Positions 53,058 through 62,942 are shown, numbered from the stretch's first letter. The stretch is 64,000 bases of DNA from Halorubrum halodurans (GCF_002252985.1 NZ_NHPJ01000085.1:1-64000); one strand, 5' to 3'. Numbers and translations are program-made. The notes: generated by a model not told the origin, from the letters alone.

Positions 53058-54194
53058 ATGGACGAACGCGTACGCGAGCACGCGGAGGTGCTCGTCGACT
53101 GGAGCGCACGGGTCGATCCGGGAGATAACGTCGTCGTGAGCGTCGCCGAGGACGCCCACGACCTCGGCGTCGCCGTCGCCGAGGCGCTCGGCGAGCGCGG
53201 CGCGGCCGTGACCACGCTGTACGGCTCCGACGAGCTGAGCCGGGCGTACCTGACGGGCCGCGAGCGTGAGAGCGCGAGCGGCGACGACGCCCCGGAGTTC
53301 CCCGACCCCGCCGTCGACCGCGCCCTCCTCGAGGCGGCCGACGTCTACCTCCGGCTCGGCGGCGGGCGCAACACGGCCGCGACCGCGGACGTGGGCCGCG
53401 AGACGCGGCAGGCCTACGCGAGATCCCGAAAGGAGGTCAGGGAGCGCCGGATGGCCACCGACTGGGTGTCGACGGTCCATCCCACCCGGAGCCTCGCCCA
53501 GCAGGCGGGGATGGCCTACGAGGAGTACCGCGACTTCGTCTACGACGCCGTCCTCCGGGACTGGGAGGCGCTCGCCGGGGAGATGGCGCGGATGAAGGAG
53601 GTCCTCGACGCGGGCGAGGAGGTCCGGATCCGCACCGAGCGCGCGGACGCGCCCGACACCGACGTGACGATGTCGATCGCGGGGCGGACCGCGGTCAACT
53701 CCGCCGCCTCCGTCGCCTACGACTCGCACAACCTCCCCTCCGGCGAGGTGTTCACGGCCCCCTACGACGCCGAGGGCGAGGTCTTCTTCGACGTGCCGAT
53801 GACGATCGAGTCGACCCGCGTCCGGGACGTGCGCCTCGTCTTCGAGGACGGCGAAGTGGTCGACTTCGCGGCGGACGCGGGCGAGGAGGCGCTCGAGAGC
53901 GTGCTCGAGACGGATCCCGGCGCTCGGCGGCTCGGCGAGCTGGGGGTCGGGATGAACCGCGGGATCGACCGCTTCACCGACTCGATCCTCTTCGACGAGA
54001 AGATGGGCGACACGGTCCACCTCGCGGTCGGCCGCGCCTACGACGCCTGTCTGCCGGACGGCGAGTCGGGCAACGAGAGCGCGGTCCACGTCGACATGAT
54101 AAGCGACGTGAGCGTGGACTCGACGATGGCCGTCGACGGCGAGGTCGTCCAGCGGGACGGGACCTTCCGGTGGGAGGACGGCTTCGACGGCTGA
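53058..54194 (+). CDS. M29 family aminopeptidase
   Basis: A 378-residue protein of the peptidase M29 (AmpS/leucyl aminopeptidase II) family. The N-terminus (LVDWSARVDPGDNVVVSV) is typical. The metal-ligand regions are visible as NLPSGEVFTAPY near 231-242, GMNRGID near 305 and AVHVDMISDVSVD near 344. These enzymes are cobalt or zinc aminopeptidases acting in the cytosol. The ATG at 53058 begins MDERVREHAE. Confidence 0.85.
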   Translation: MDERVREHAEVLVDWSARVDPGDNVVVSVAEDAHDLGVAVAEALGERGAAVTTLYGSDELSRAYLTGRERESASGDDAPEFPDPAVDRALLEAADVYLRLGGGRNTAATADVGRETRQAYARSRKEVRERRMATDWVSTVHPTRSLAQQAGMAYEEYRDFVYDAVLRDWEALAGEMARMKEVLDAGEEVRIRTERADAPDTDVTMSIAGRTAVNSAASVAYDSHNLPSGEVFTAPYDAEGEVFFDVPMTIESTRVRDVRLVFEDGEVVDFAADAGEEALESVLETDPGARRLGELGVGMNRGIDRFTDSILFDEKMGDTVHLAVGRAYDACLPDGESGNESAVHVDMISDVSVDSTMAVDGEVVQRDGTFRWEDGFDG

Positions 54195-54239
54195 TCCCCG
54201 GCGGCCCCGAGACGCCGGGTCGCGCTGTCGGGGACCGAG

Positions 54240-56450
54240 CTACCGCGCGTCGAGCAGCCGCACCGGGTGCGCGGGCCGGCGGGAGAGCAGCGCGTCGAGC
54301 TGTTCGAGACACGAGGTCCCGCTCGCGACGACGGCGCGGTCCGCGGTGTCGTCCGTCGTGAACTGGTCGACGAGCGACTCGCCGACGTCGACGCTGAGGT
54401 CGTAGTACTCCGACTTGTAGCCGAAGCTCCCGGCCATGCCGCAACACTCCACGTCCGAGGTCGCGACGTCGAAGCCGCGCTCCTCGAGGACCGAGACCGT
54501 GTGCGGCTCGAGGCCGAGCGTGCGCTGCTGGCAGTGGCTGTGGTAGGCGATCCGCTCGCCGTCGCCCGCCGCGAGCGCGTCGGCGTCCGCACCGTTCGCC
54601 AGGAGGCCGTGGACGTACTCCATCACCTCGTAGCTGTCCTCCCGCAGCGCGGCGTGTTCGTCCTCGGGGAGGAGCCGATCGTACTCCCGGCGGAACATCG
54701 CGAGGTCCGACGGCTCGATGACGACGACGTCGTGGCCCGCCGCGACGACCGGCGAGAGCGCCTCGTAGACGGCCTCGGCGTTCGACCTGGCCGTCGCCAC
54801 CATCCCCTGTGAGAGCGGGGCCCGTCCGCTCTCGCCCGCGGCCGGGACCTCGACGCGGACGTCCAGCGCCTCGAGGACGCGGACGGCCGCCTTCCCGCGT
54901 TCGGTCCGCACGTAGTTCGTGTACGCGTCGGGGTAGAGCGCGGCCGTCCGCCGCGCCTCGTCGGGGGCCACCCGCGCCCCCCGATCCTCGAACCACTCGA
55001 CGAGTGACTCGCGCTCGAACGCCGGGAGCTCGCGGCGGGCGTCGACGCCGAGCGTCCGCTCCATGAGCGAGCGGGCGGGATCGGTCCGGGCAACCCAGTT
55101 CGAGAGCGGCGCGAACGTCGAACCGAGCCGCGCCAGCGTATCGAAGTTTCCGAACAGCCGCTTCTGCGGGTCGAGCCCGCCGGGCTCCGCGTCCGGCGTG
55201 AGCCCCTCGACGAGGAAGTCGAAGTCGCCCTCCGCCCCGCGGTTGATCCGGTCGCGGACGACGGTGTTGATCCACGGGATGTCGATCTTCACCGGACACT
55301 GGTTCACACACCGGCTACACCCCGTACAGAGGTCGTTGAACTCGGCGGCGCTCTCCTCCCCGTGGACGCCCGCCTCCCAGCCGGTGGCGATGCCGCCGGA
55401 GTACGTCTCGCCGCCGAAGGCATGTCCGCCGACGTGCTGGAAGTTCGCACACGAGTTCGCACACGCCGAACACCGGATACAGTACAGCGTCTCCCGCAGG
55501 TCGTCGTCCTCGCGCATCGCCATGCGGCCGTTGTCGATGAGCACGAGGTGGAACTCGCGGTCGTCGCCCGACTCCAGGGGGCGTTCGTCGTCGGACCCCG
55601 CTCCCGCCCCGTCGCCGAACGTCGGCGAGTCGCCGGGCGGCGTGAAAAGCGAGAGGTAGGAGGTGAGGTCCTGTCCGGTCCCCGACCGGCCGATGAGTTC
55701 GACGAACGGCCGGAGGTCCTCGACGTTCGGAATCACCTTCTCGACGCCCGCGACCGCGACGTGGGTGTCCGTCGCCTGAACGCACTTCCGGGCGTTCCCC
55801 TCGCTCGTGACGAGCGCGAGCGTGCCGGTGTCGGCCGTGACGAAGTTCGCGCCCGTCATGCCGACCTCCGCGTCCAGTATCCGCTCGCCGAGGTACTCGC
55901 GAGCGAACCGGGTCAGCTCCTCGGCGGTCTCGAGCGGCTCGTCGGGCTCGAACACCTCGTTGAACAGGTCCGCGATCTCCTCGCGGGACTTGTGGATGGC
56001 CGGCGCGACGATGTGTGAGGGGGCCTCGTCGGCCACTTGGAGGACGAACTCGGCGAGGTCGGTCTCCCAGACGTCCGCGCCGCCGGCCTCGAGCGCGTCG
56101 TTCACCTCGATCTCCTCGCTCGTCATCGACTTCGATTTCACCACGCTCCGGCCGTCGACGACCTCCTCGATGTACCGGTTCGCGTCGTCGGCGTCGTCGG
56201 CGAGGTACACGCTGCCGCCGTCGGCCTCGACCGCCTCGGTGACCCGGTCGAGGAGCTCCGGGAGCCGTTCGATCGCGTCCTCCTTGATCGCGCGGGCCTC
56301 GTCTTTGAGTTCCTCGTAGTCCTCGAGGGCCGCCGTGGACTCGTAGCGGCCCTCGTTGAACACCCGCGTGTTCTCGTGGACGCTGTCGCCCTCGGTGTCG
56401 AGCAGGCGACGGATGCGTTCGGCCTTCCGCCGGCGGTCGTCGACGCTCAT
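54240..56450 (-). CDS. LutB-LutA fusion, lactate utilisation Fe-S protein
   Basis: A 736-residue protein. The N-terminal LUD domain (residues ~60-300) has the KSKSMTSEEIEVN and VTADTGTLALVTSEGNARK blocks. Two 4Fe-4S sites follow: CIRCSACANSC near 328-338 and CTGCSRCVNQCPV near 382-394. The C-terminal half is CCG-domain (LutA/GlpC-like) with SHCQQRTLGLE and the ECCGMAGSFGYKS cluster ligands near 680. Together these are LutB and LutA in one chain, part of the iron-sulfur lactate oxidase. It overlaps no other gene but adjoins LutC directly and faces the lactate permease gene. Confidence 0.88.
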   Translation of the reverse strand: MSVDDRRRKAERIRRLLDTEGDSVHENTRVFNEGRYESTAALEDYEELKDEARAIKEDAIERLPELLDRVTEAVEADGGSVYLADDADDANRYIEEVVDGRSVVKSKSMTSEEIEVNDALEAGGADVWETDLAEFVLQVADEAPSHIVAPAIHKSREEIADLFNEVFEPDEPLETAEELTRFAREYLGERILDAEVGMTGANFVTADTGTLALVTSEGNARKCVQATDTHVAVAGVEKVIPNVEDLRPFVELIGRSGTGQDLTSYLSLFTPPGDSPTFGDGAGAGSDDERPLESGDDREFHLVLIDNGRMAMREDDDLRETLYCIRCSACANSCANFQHVGGHAFGGETYSGGIATGWEAGVHGEESAAEFNDLCTGCSRCVNQCPVKIDIPWINTVVRDRINRGAEGDFDFLVEGLTPDAEPGGLDPQKRLFGNFDTLARLGSTFAPLSNWVARTDPARSLMERTLGVDARRELPAFERESLVEWFEDRGARVAPDEARRTAALYPDAYTNYVRTERGKAAVRVLEALDVRVEVPAAGESGRAPLSQGMVATARSNAEAVYEALSPVVAAGHDVVVIEPSDLAMFRREYDRLLPEDEHAALREDSYEVMEYVHGLLANGADADALAAGDGERIAYHSHCQQRTLGLEPHTVSVLEERGFDVATSDVECCGMAGSFGYKSEYYDLSVDVGESLVDQFTTDDTADRAVVASGTSCLEQLDALLSRRPAHPVRLLDAR

Positions 56451-56957
56451 CTATCGGTCCTCCAGCAGCACGACCGTGACGTCCATCGGCCCATGGGCTC
56501 CCTTCACGAGCGCGCCCATGTCCGCGGTCGCGCTCGGGCCCGTCGCGATGACGGCCTGTCCGGCGCCGGAACGCACGTCCTCGGCGAGCCGGTCGAACGT
56601 CGCGTCCATGTCCGGGAGGAGGTCGCTGGCGGCGAGGACGGCGACGTGTTCGTCGGCGTAGAGGCTGACGGGCTCCTCGCCGTCGGGTCCTCCCTGGATG
56701 ACGACGGAGCCGTAGTCGGCGATGCCGTACCCGGCGGCGGTGACGCCGGTCGCCGCGGCCTCGAGGTCCGCCACCGTCGGGTCGGTCTCCACGGCGGCCG
56801 GGAGCGCGACCCCCTCGAACGGGAGCGGCGTGCCGACCGCGGGCGCGTCGAGACGCGGCGCGAGCGTCGACTCGAACTCCCCGGCCGTCGTCCGAACGAG
56901 TTCGACCCCGAGGTCGGCGACCGACGACTCGAAGGTCGCGAGCGGTTCGGTTGACAT
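56451..56957 (-). CDS. lutC: LutC-like LUD domain protein
   Basis: A 168-residue LUD domain protein (MSTEPLATFESSVADLG start at 56957). It has the family blocks GIADYGSVVIQGG near 95 and VIATGPSATADMGALVKGAHGP near 138-159. LutC works with LutA/LutB to oxidise lactate to pyruvate. It ends just before the LutB-A start and is in the same operon. Confidence 0.85.
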   Translation of the reverse strand: MSTEPLATFESSVADLGVELVRTTAGEFESTLAPRLDAPAVGTPLPFEGVALPAAVETDPTVADLEAAATGVTAAGYGIADYGSVVIQGGPDGEEPVSLYADEHVAVLAASDLLPDMDATFDRLAEDVRSGAGQAVIATGPSATADMGALVKGAHGPMDVTVVLLEDR

Positions 56958-57086
56958 GTGCCGTCGGTTCACCCAACAGCCTAATGGGCGTTTCCCTCCG
57001 GCGTCGGCGCGGGACATGTCACGGATCTCGGCCGCCGGGACCCCGTCTCTCACGCCGACATCTCGCCCGTGGTGTCAGGCGAAAGA

Positions 57087-57098
57087 AAGTTACATATG
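57087..57098 (+). promoter_or_regulatory. TATA-like box for the lactate permease gene
   Basis: The tract aagttacatatg lies in otherwise GC-rich sequence. A start about 26 bases downstream (near 57119) would give a leader of about 20 bases to the ATG at 57139. Confidence 0.45.
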
Positions 57099-57138
57099 GG
57101 TGCTCGCGTGACGACGACACGGATCCGACATCACGACC

Positions 57139-58851
57139 ATGACGACCGTACTCACACTCGCCCTCGTCGGCGTCATCCCGATCGGCGTCGCGTTCGTCCT
57201 GCTCGCCGGACTCCGGTGGTCCGCGGCCCGCGCGATGGGCGTCGGGTGGCTGCTCGCCGGCGGCATCGGACTCACGTACTGGCGGATGGAGGCCGACTGG
57301 CTGGTGGCGTCGGCCCTCTACGGCGCGCTTCAGGCCGTCGACATCATTCTCATCGTCTTCGGCGCCATCCTGCTCATGAACTACCTCGAGGGAAGCGGCG
57401 CGATCGCCACCATCAGGTGGTACTTCGGCCAGATCGAGGAGGACCGCCGCATCCAGGTGTTGCTCATCGGTCTGGGATTCATGACCGTCATCGAGGGCGC
57501 GGCGGGGTTCGGCACGCCGGGCGCGCTCGCCGCGCCGCTGTTCATCGGCCTCGGGTTCCCGCCGCTCGCCGCCGCGGTGTTCGGGCTCTTCTTTAACGCC
57601 CCGAACCCTCCCTTCGGTGCGGCCGGAACGCCCGTCATCGGCGGCACCGGCGCGGTCATCGAACCGGCGCTGCCCGGCGCGATGGGCGTCACGGAGTTCC
57701 TCTCGATGGTCTCCGCGTGGTCCGGCGTCGTCACCGGACTCACGTACGTGTTCTGGGGGCTGCTCGGCGTCTTCTTCCTCACGTACTGGTTCGGCGACGC
57801 CGACGGCGGGCGCAGCGCCGCGGCGGCGGCCCGTGACACGCTCCCCATCGCGCCGTTCGCGCTCCTGCTCGGGGCCATCACCGGCGGCACGCAGCTCGCG
57901 ATCGCCTGGGTCGTCGGCCCGGCGCTCCCCGACATCGCGGCCGGGTTCGTCGTGCTCGCGGTCGGGCTGCTCCTCGCGAACAACGACGTCCTCGTTCCCG
58001 ACCGCGAGTGGGAGTTCCCGGACGACTCGACGTGGAGCGACACGTGGCTCGGCGGCCTCGACCTCGACGAGATCTCTCGAGACCAGCCGAAAAAGGAGAT
58101 GTCCGTCCTGCTCGCGTGGACGCCCTACCTGCTCGTCGCGGTCGCGCTGCTGCTCACGCGGTGGCCGGACCTGTCCGTCGCGGGCACTGACGTCCTCCCG
58201 TGGATACAGAGCTTCTCCCTCTCCCTCGAGTCGATCCTCGGAACGGAGCTCGGATACACGCTTCAGTACCTCTATCTCCCCGGAACGATGCCGTTCGTTC
58301 CCATCGCCGTCCTCACCGGCTTCCTCCACCGGATGGATCTCGACGAGATGGGCGCGGCGTGGCGACGGTCGGTCGAGCAGGTCGCGCCCGCCGCGCTCAC
58401 CCTCGTCATCGCCGTCTCGATGACGCAGATCATGATCCAGTCACAGACGAACGCCGCCGGTCTCCTCGGCATGATGGAGGCGCTCAGCCGGGCGCTCGCG
58501 ATGGGAGCCGGTGGGCTGTTGCCAGTGGTCTCGCCGTGGGTCGGCGCCATCGGCTCCTTCATGACCGGGAGCAACACGTCCTCGAACATCCTCTTCAGCG
58601 TGCTCCAGTACGACGCCGCCGCGGCGGTCGGCCTCTCCCGCACGATCGTCGTCAGCCTCCAGAACGTCGGCGGCGGGCTCGGGAACATGGTCTCCGTGCT
58701 GAACGTCGCCGCCATCTGCGGCGTCGTCGGGATCACCGGGCGCGAGGGCGACCTCCTGCGGAAGGCCATCGTCCCGATGGCGATCTTCGCCCTCTTCGCC
58801 GGGCTGTTCGGCATGCTGCTGACGTACGTCCTGGTCCCCGGCCTGTTCTGA
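57139..58851 (+). CDS. lctP: L-lactate permease (LctP family)
   Basis: A 570-residue permease with about 13 hydrophobic helices. Typical motifs include IEGAAGFGTPGALAAPL near 118, FNAPNPPFGAAGTPVIGGTG near 152 and GSFMTGSNTSSNILFSVLQ near 472. LctP proteins import lactate or glycolate by proton or sodium symport. It faces the LutB-A/LutC operon, completing a lactate uptake and oxidation locus. Confidence 0.93.
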   Translation: MTTVLTLALVGVIPIGVAFVLLAGLRWSAARAMGVGWLLAGGIGLTYWRMEADWLVASALYGALQAVDIILIVFGAILLMNYLEGSGAIATIRWYFGQIEEDRRIQVLLIGLGFMTVIEGAAGFGTPGALAAPLFIGLGFPPLAAAVFGLFFNAPNPPFGAAGTPVIGGTGAVIEPALPGAMGVTEFLSMVSAWSGVVTGLTYVFWGLLGVFFLTYWFGDADGGRSAAAAARDTLPIAPFALLLGAITGGTQLAIAWVVGPALPDIAAGFVVLAVGLLLANNDVLVPDREWEFPDDSTWSDTWLGGLDLDEISRDQPKKEMSVLLAWTPYLLVAVALLLTRWPDLSVAGTDVLPWIQSFSLSLESILGTELGYTLQYLYLPGTMPFVPIAVLTGFLHRMDLDEMGAAWRRSVEQVAPAALTLVIAVSMTQIMIQSQTNAAGLLGMMEALSRALAMGAGGLLPVVSPWVGAIGSFMTGSNTSSNILFSVLQYDAAAAVGLSRTIVVSLQNVGGGLGNMVSVLNVAAICGVVGITGREGDLLRKAIVPMAIFALFAGLFGMLLTYVLVPGLF

Positions 58852-58991
58852 ACGTCCGCGTTCACCGCCGTTTTCCCCGGCCTCAGCGACCGACCCGCCG
58901 ACCGAGCCGTTCCGTTCCCGTCGGAACGGGCGCCCCGCGATCGGGTCACGCGGGGCACCGCGAGCGCGTGCCGCGACGGACTCGGGTCCCG

Positions 58992-60728
58992 TCAGCGCAG
59001 CGCGTCGAGGTCGAACTCGAAGGCGGCGACGGGCACCTCCAGGTCGTGCTCGACGAGCACTTCGGGGTGGACCTCGCCGATCACGCCGACGGACTCGCCG
59101 TCGACGACGACGCTCGCGGTCCGCCCGTCGATGAACGTCGGGTGCGCGGTCCGCGGCGTCTCCAGCTCGGCGCCGAAGTCGTCACACACCGCCTGGAGTC
59201 GGCCCTTCGCGGCCTCGTAGGAGGCGTCCCGGCGCGCGACCGCGCCGGCGACGTGGCGGGACTCCGCCACGCTCGTGTTCTCCGATTCGTCGCGCTCGGC
59301 GACGAAGCCGATCTCGGCGACGTCCTGCGGGTAGGCGTTGTGGGTGTTGCCCTCGAGCAGGAGCAGCAGCGACGGGAGCGCCCACGTCCGCAGCTGGGTG
59401 TACTCCTCGCTGTACGGCTCCGTGATCGCGACCGGGTCGCCGCCGCCGAAGGCGTCGGTTCCCGGCTCCAGGTTCATGCGGTCGTAGTTCTCGACCCCGC
59501 TCGTCATGTGGAAGTTGAGCAGGTCCTCGAAGCCGAGCCCGACGAGGCTCGTCCGGACGGCGTCCTCGAGGCGGGTGCGCTCGTGTCGCCCGCCGACGGT
59601 GCCCACGTCGGGGTAGCGCGGCTCCAGGCGGTCGAAGCCGTACGCACGTCCCACGTCGTCGACCAGATCGAGCGGGTGGAGCACGTCCACGCGGTACGGC
59701 GGGATCTCCACCTCGTAGGTCACCTCCTCGCCGAGCGAGTACGTCGCGTCCAGCCCGGAGCGCTCGAAGCAGTCGACGACCTCCTCGGGTTCGAAATCGA
59801 CGCCGAGTAAGGTCTCGATCCGGTCGTGGGAGACCGACTTCTCGTCGACCTCGAGGTTCGGGCGGACGAGGTCGGCGCCGTACTCCGCGGGATGGGTCGC
59901 GCCGTCGGCGTACGCGACCTCGACCTCCTCGATCGTCGCGCCGCGCGCGGAGAGCGCGTAACAGACGATCGTACACATCTTGTCGATCGTCCACTGGTCC
60001 GTGCCGGTGAGCTCGACGAGCAGCTCGCGGGACCCGGTGTCCACCTCGGTCCGCCGCCCGTTGATCACCGGCGGGAACGAGAACAGCCCGAGCTCGTCGT
60101 AGATCGCGGGATAGCGGTCGTACTCGCGCACGAGGTCGGCGTACGTCCGGCCGGTGTCGTGTCCCTCGAGGACTTCGGCGGGCGTGAGCTCGTCGGTCGC
60201 GTCGAGCGGGACGAACGTCTCGCCGTCCGGCTCGATCCCGCGGTAGGTGATCGACCGCTCCGCGCCCTCCCGCAGCGGCGCGCCCTTGATCATCGCCAGG
60301 TCGTGGATCCCGATCGCGCCCTTCGCGCGGCCGCGACCCATCGTGGCGTGGAGCTTCTCCTGGAGCTGGATCAGCGACTCGAGGGCGGACTCGTCGAGGT
60401 CGACGCCGCGGACCACCGCGCCCGTGACGTAGGGGCGCTCGTCGGGCACCGACTCGTCGACCTCGATGGTCCACTCGGCGTCGTTGACCTCGGGGACGTA
60501 CACCCCGCGGTCGTCGCCGTAGTGGTAGCGCAGCGAGCGCGCGACGCCCTCGACCGAGAGCCGGTCGAGCCGGTCGGGCGCGAACTCGAACTGGAGCTCG
60601 CCGTCGTCGGTCTCCCCCTCGAACTCCAAGCCGAGCCCGAAGAGGTCCTCTCTGAACTCCTCGTCCGTCTTCTCCGTGCGGCCGGTGAGCCCGCGGAGCG
60701 CGTCGGGGTCGACGTCGACGACGGGCAT
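58992..60728 (-). CDS. pheT: Phenylalanyl-tRNA synthetase beta subunit
   Basis: A 578-residue archaeal-type PheT (B3/B4, B5 and catalytic-like core). The N-terminus is MPVVDVDPDALRGL; RYPAIYDELGLFSFPPVINGRRT lies near 205-227 and LHPLDLVDDVGRAYGFDRLEP near 345-365. Its ATG shares one base with the PheS stop (TGATG), so the two subunits are co-translated. All domains of the short archaeal form are present. Confidence 0.95.
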   Translation of the reverse strand: MPVVDVDPDALRGLTGRTEKTDEEFREDLFGLGLEFEGETDDGELQFEFAPDRLDRLSVEGVARSLRYHYGDDRGVYVPEVNDAEWTIEVDESVPDERPYVTGAVVRGVDLDESALESLIQLQEKLHATMGRGRAKGAIGIHDLAMIKGAPLREGAERSITYRGIEPDGETFVPLDATDELTPAEVLEGHDTGRTYADLVREYDRYPAIYDELGLFSFPPVINGRRTEVDTGSRELLVELTGTDQWTIDKMCTIVCYALSARGATIEEVEVAYADGATHPAEYGADLVRPNLEVDEKSVSHDRIETLLGVDFEPEEVVDCFERSGLDATYSLGEEVTYEVEIPPYRVDVLHPLDLVDDVGRAYGFDRLEPRYPDVGTVGGRHERTRLEDAVRTSLVGLGFEDLLNFHMTSGVENYDRMNLEPGTDAFGGGDPVAITEPYSEEYTQLRTWALPSLLLLLEGNTHNAYPQDVAEIGFVAERDESENTSVAESRHVAGAVARRDASYEAAKGRLQAVCDDFGAELETPRTAHPTFIDGRTASVVVDGESVGVIGEVHPEVLVEHDLEVPVAAFEFDLDALR

Positions 60729-62233
60729 CAGTAGCTCACCTCCGCGTTCCGCAGGAAGTCGATGTCGGCCAACGTTCCGTGGAGGTCGCGGATGTCCTCC
60801 GCGCCGGTGGTGAGCATCGCGAGCCGCTCGAGGGCGAGCCCCCACGCCATCACGTCGCAGTCGACGCCGAGGGGCCCGGTCACCTCCTCGCGGAAGATGC
60901 CGGAGTTGCCGATCTCGATCTCCTCGCCGGTCTCGGGGTGGTCGCCGAACAGCTCGAAGGAGGGCTCGGTGTAGGGGTTGTAGTGCGGTTTAAACCGGAT
61001 GTCCGTGATCCCGAACTGGCGGTAGAACTCCTCGAAGGTGCCCATCAGGTCGCGCACCGAGAGGTCCTCGGCCATCACCCACCCCTCGATCTGGAAGAAC
61101 TCGAGCAGGTGCGTCGGGTCGAGCGTATCGTTGCGGTACACCTTCTCGACGGAGAAGTACCGCTGGGGCGGCTCCAGCTCCGCGCCCGCGTACCCCGAGA
61201 GGTACCGCATCGACAGCGAGGTGGTGTGCCCGCGGAGGGCCACCTCGCGCGCGAAGTCGGCGGACCACGGCGAGTGGTAGCCGTCGCCGTCCTCGCCCCA
61301 CCCGTCGCGGTGGGCGGTCTCGACGCGGTCGATCAGGGCGGGAGGGATCTCCGCCATCGGCTCCACGTCCAGCGCGAACCGGTCCCAGTGGGTCCGCGCC
61401 GGGTGGTCCTGGGGCATGAACAGGCAGTCGTTGATCCAGAAGTCGCTGTCGGCGTGGGGGCCCTCCATCTCCTGAAAGCCCATGCCGACGAGCACGTCCT
61501 TCACGCGGTCGGCGGTCCGGCGGAGCACGTGTTTCCGGCCGCCCTCGACCGCCGGCGCGTCCGCTTCGACGTTGTACTCGGCGAACTCGACGTCCGCCCA
61601 CTCCCCGCTGGCGAGGAGCTCCGGGGTCACCTGGCCGACCGTCTCGGCCGCCTCGACGCCCTCCATCAGCGCGTCGACGCCCGCGTCGGTGAGCGTGACC
61701 GCGCGGGTGGTGCGCTCGGCGAGATCGACGAGCCCGCGTGAGGCGAGCCGGTCGAGGACGCCCTCGTCGTCGACGCTCCCGCCGTCGGCGAGCGTCTCGA
61801 GCGCGGTCGCCTCGGGATCCCCGTCGGGATCGGCGGCCGGATCGACCGTCAGATCGCCCGAGTCGATCGTTCCGAGCCCCTTCCGCGGGAGGTTCGCGAG
61901 CGCGATGTCGACCTCGGGACCCGCCAGGTCGGCGCGGCCGATGACCTCGCCCATCGGGGCGGCCGACGAGGCCGCCCCGGCGTCGACCGCCGCCCGGTAG
62001 AGCCGCGTCTCGGGGAGGCCGTCGGCGACGTAGTCGCGCCCCTCCTCCGTGAGTTCGGCGACCGCCGTCGTCGTCTCGGTCACGGCGAGCAGCCCCTCAT
62101 CGCGCAGGTCGAAGGCCGCGCCGGTGACGGTCTCGGGTTTCAGGCCCGTCTCGGTCGCGATCTCGTCCATCGTCCGTTCGTCCGTCGCGCTCGCGGCCTC
62201 GAGGACCGCGAGCTGTCGTTCCGGGAGTCGCAT
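60728..62233 (-). CDS. pheS: Phenylalanyl-tRNA synthetase alpha subunit
   Basis: A 501-residue class II synthetase. The N-terminal HTH-like domains are typical of archaeal PheS (TDERTMDEIATETGLKPETV). Motif 2 is in FSVEKVYRNDTLDPTH near 357 and motif 3 in GLALERLAML near 465-474. It charges tRNA-Phe with PheT. A possible short leader frame lies 168 bases upstream. Confidence 0.96.
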   Translation of the reverse strand: MRLPERQLAVLEAASATDERTMDEIATETGLKPETVTGAAFDLRDEGLLAVTETTTAVAELTEEGRDYVADGLPETRLYRAAVDAGAASSAAPMGEVIGRADLAGPEVDIALANLPRKGLGTIDSGDLTVDPAADPDGDPEATALETLADGGSVDDEGVLDRLASRGLVDLAERTTRAVTLTDAGVDALMEGVEAAETVGQVTPELLASGEWADVEFAEYNVEADAPAVEGGRKHVLRRTADRVKDVLVGMGFQEMEGPHADSDFWINDCLFMPQDHPARTHWDRFALDVEPMAEIPPALIDRVETAHRDGWGEDGDGYHSPWSADFAREVALRGHTTSLSMRYLSGYAGAELEPPQRYFSVEKVYRNDTLDPTHLLEFFQIEGWVMAEDLSVRDLMGTFEEFYRQFGITDIRFKPHYNPYTEPSFELFGDHPETGEEIEIGNSGIFREEVTGPLGVDCDVMAWGLALERLAMLTTGAEDIRDLHGTLADIDFLRNAEVSY

Positions 62234-62401
62234 TCGGTTGTGTGGATACGTGTGTGGCTGGGTGGTAACGGTTCCGGCACGTCGCCGGCGCGGTGCGTGG
62301 CGGCGAGGACGGGAGCGCGATCCGCGGGGACCGCCCCGTCGCCGCCGGCCGAACCGCGCGGTTTCACCGACCCGCCGCGGGACGGCTCCGCCGCGCGCGT
62401 C

Positions 62402-62476
62402 TCAGTCGAAGAACGGCTCGAACGCGTCGCCGTCGGCTTCCCTGGCGATACCCTCGCAGGCGCGTTCGAGTGCCAT
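62402..62476 (-). CDS. Possible Phe-rich leader peptide upstream of pheST
   Basis: A 24-codon frame (MALERACEG ... EPFFD) starts at ATG 62476. A TATA-like sequence (62501-62510, AACGTATAAT on this strand) lies about 29 bases upstream, consistent with a leaderless transcript. Three of the last six codons before the stop region are Phe (TTC), in a position where they could sense charged tRNA-Phe. It lies 168 bases before pheS. A GC-rich palindrome (aaccgcgcggtt, 62353-62364) and inverted arms at 62300-62307 and 62340-62347 lie between. It may equally be an ordinary microprotein or chance. Confidence 0.35.
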   Translation of the reverse strand: MALERACEGIAREADGDAFEPFFD

Positions 62477-62584
62477 GTGCGCCCGTGGAGCGTGCGCCCG
62501 ATTATACGTTTCGCTCGATCCGCCGCGCCGGACGCTCCCCGCCCGAGTCTGGTGGTTATCCGACCCGATAACCGGCGGGGAGCG

Positions 62585-62592
62585 TTTATATA
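62585..62592 (+). promoter_or_regulatory. TATA box of the HalOD1 gene
   Basis: The tract tttatata is about 26 bases before the ATG at 62614, so the transcript is probably leaderless, as is common in haloarchaea. Confidence 0.65.
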
Positions 62593-62613
62593 TCGACGGG
62601 CCAAGGGAGCGCC

Positions 62614-62919
62614 ATGAGCAGCGTCACGACGAACGTCTCCGATGCCGGATCGCCGTCCGAGTCGGTCCGGATCGCACACGGCCATGACGAGCGACTACCG
62701 AGCCTCGCCGTCGTCGAGGCGCTCGCCGATCTCGCCGGCGTGAATCCCAACGGGCTCGGCGACGAGGCGGGGATCGTCCTGTACGACCACGTCGACCCCG
62801 ACGCGCTCGACAGGCTCGTCACCCATCGTTCCGACGGCGACGTCGACCTCTCGTTCACCGTGGGGGCGTACGAGGTGCGGGTCGACTCCGACGAGGTCGT
62901 CGCCCGTCCCGCGGAGTAG
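62614..62919 (+). CDS. HalOD1 output-domain protein
   Basis: A 101-residue protein. The last ~75 residues match the HalOD1 domain (LPSLAVVEALADLAGVNPNGLG ... DEAGIVLYDHVDPDALDRLV, then FTVGAYEVRV). HalOD1 domains occur alone or as outputs of haloarchaeal signalling proteins; function is unknown. Confidence 0.85.
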   Translation: MSSVTTNVSDAGSPSESVRIAHGHDERLPSLAVVEALADLAGVNPNGLGDEAGIVLYDHVDPDALDRLVTHRSDGDVDLSFTVGAYEVRVDSDEVVARPAE

Positions 62920-62942
62920 CCGTCCCGCGGAACGGCGCGTTC

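Larger units (their letters stand above)
62234..62613. other. Region between pheS and the HalOD1 gene
   Basis: It contains the possible leader frame, two divergent TATA-like boxes and GC-rich inverted repeats. No other gene or RNA was recognised. Confidence 0.5.

Noticed and set aside
53974..56976. Long Arg/Gly-rich leftward frames over the Lut genes
   Set aside because: They overlap the LutB-A and LutC genes in another frame and have no motifs.
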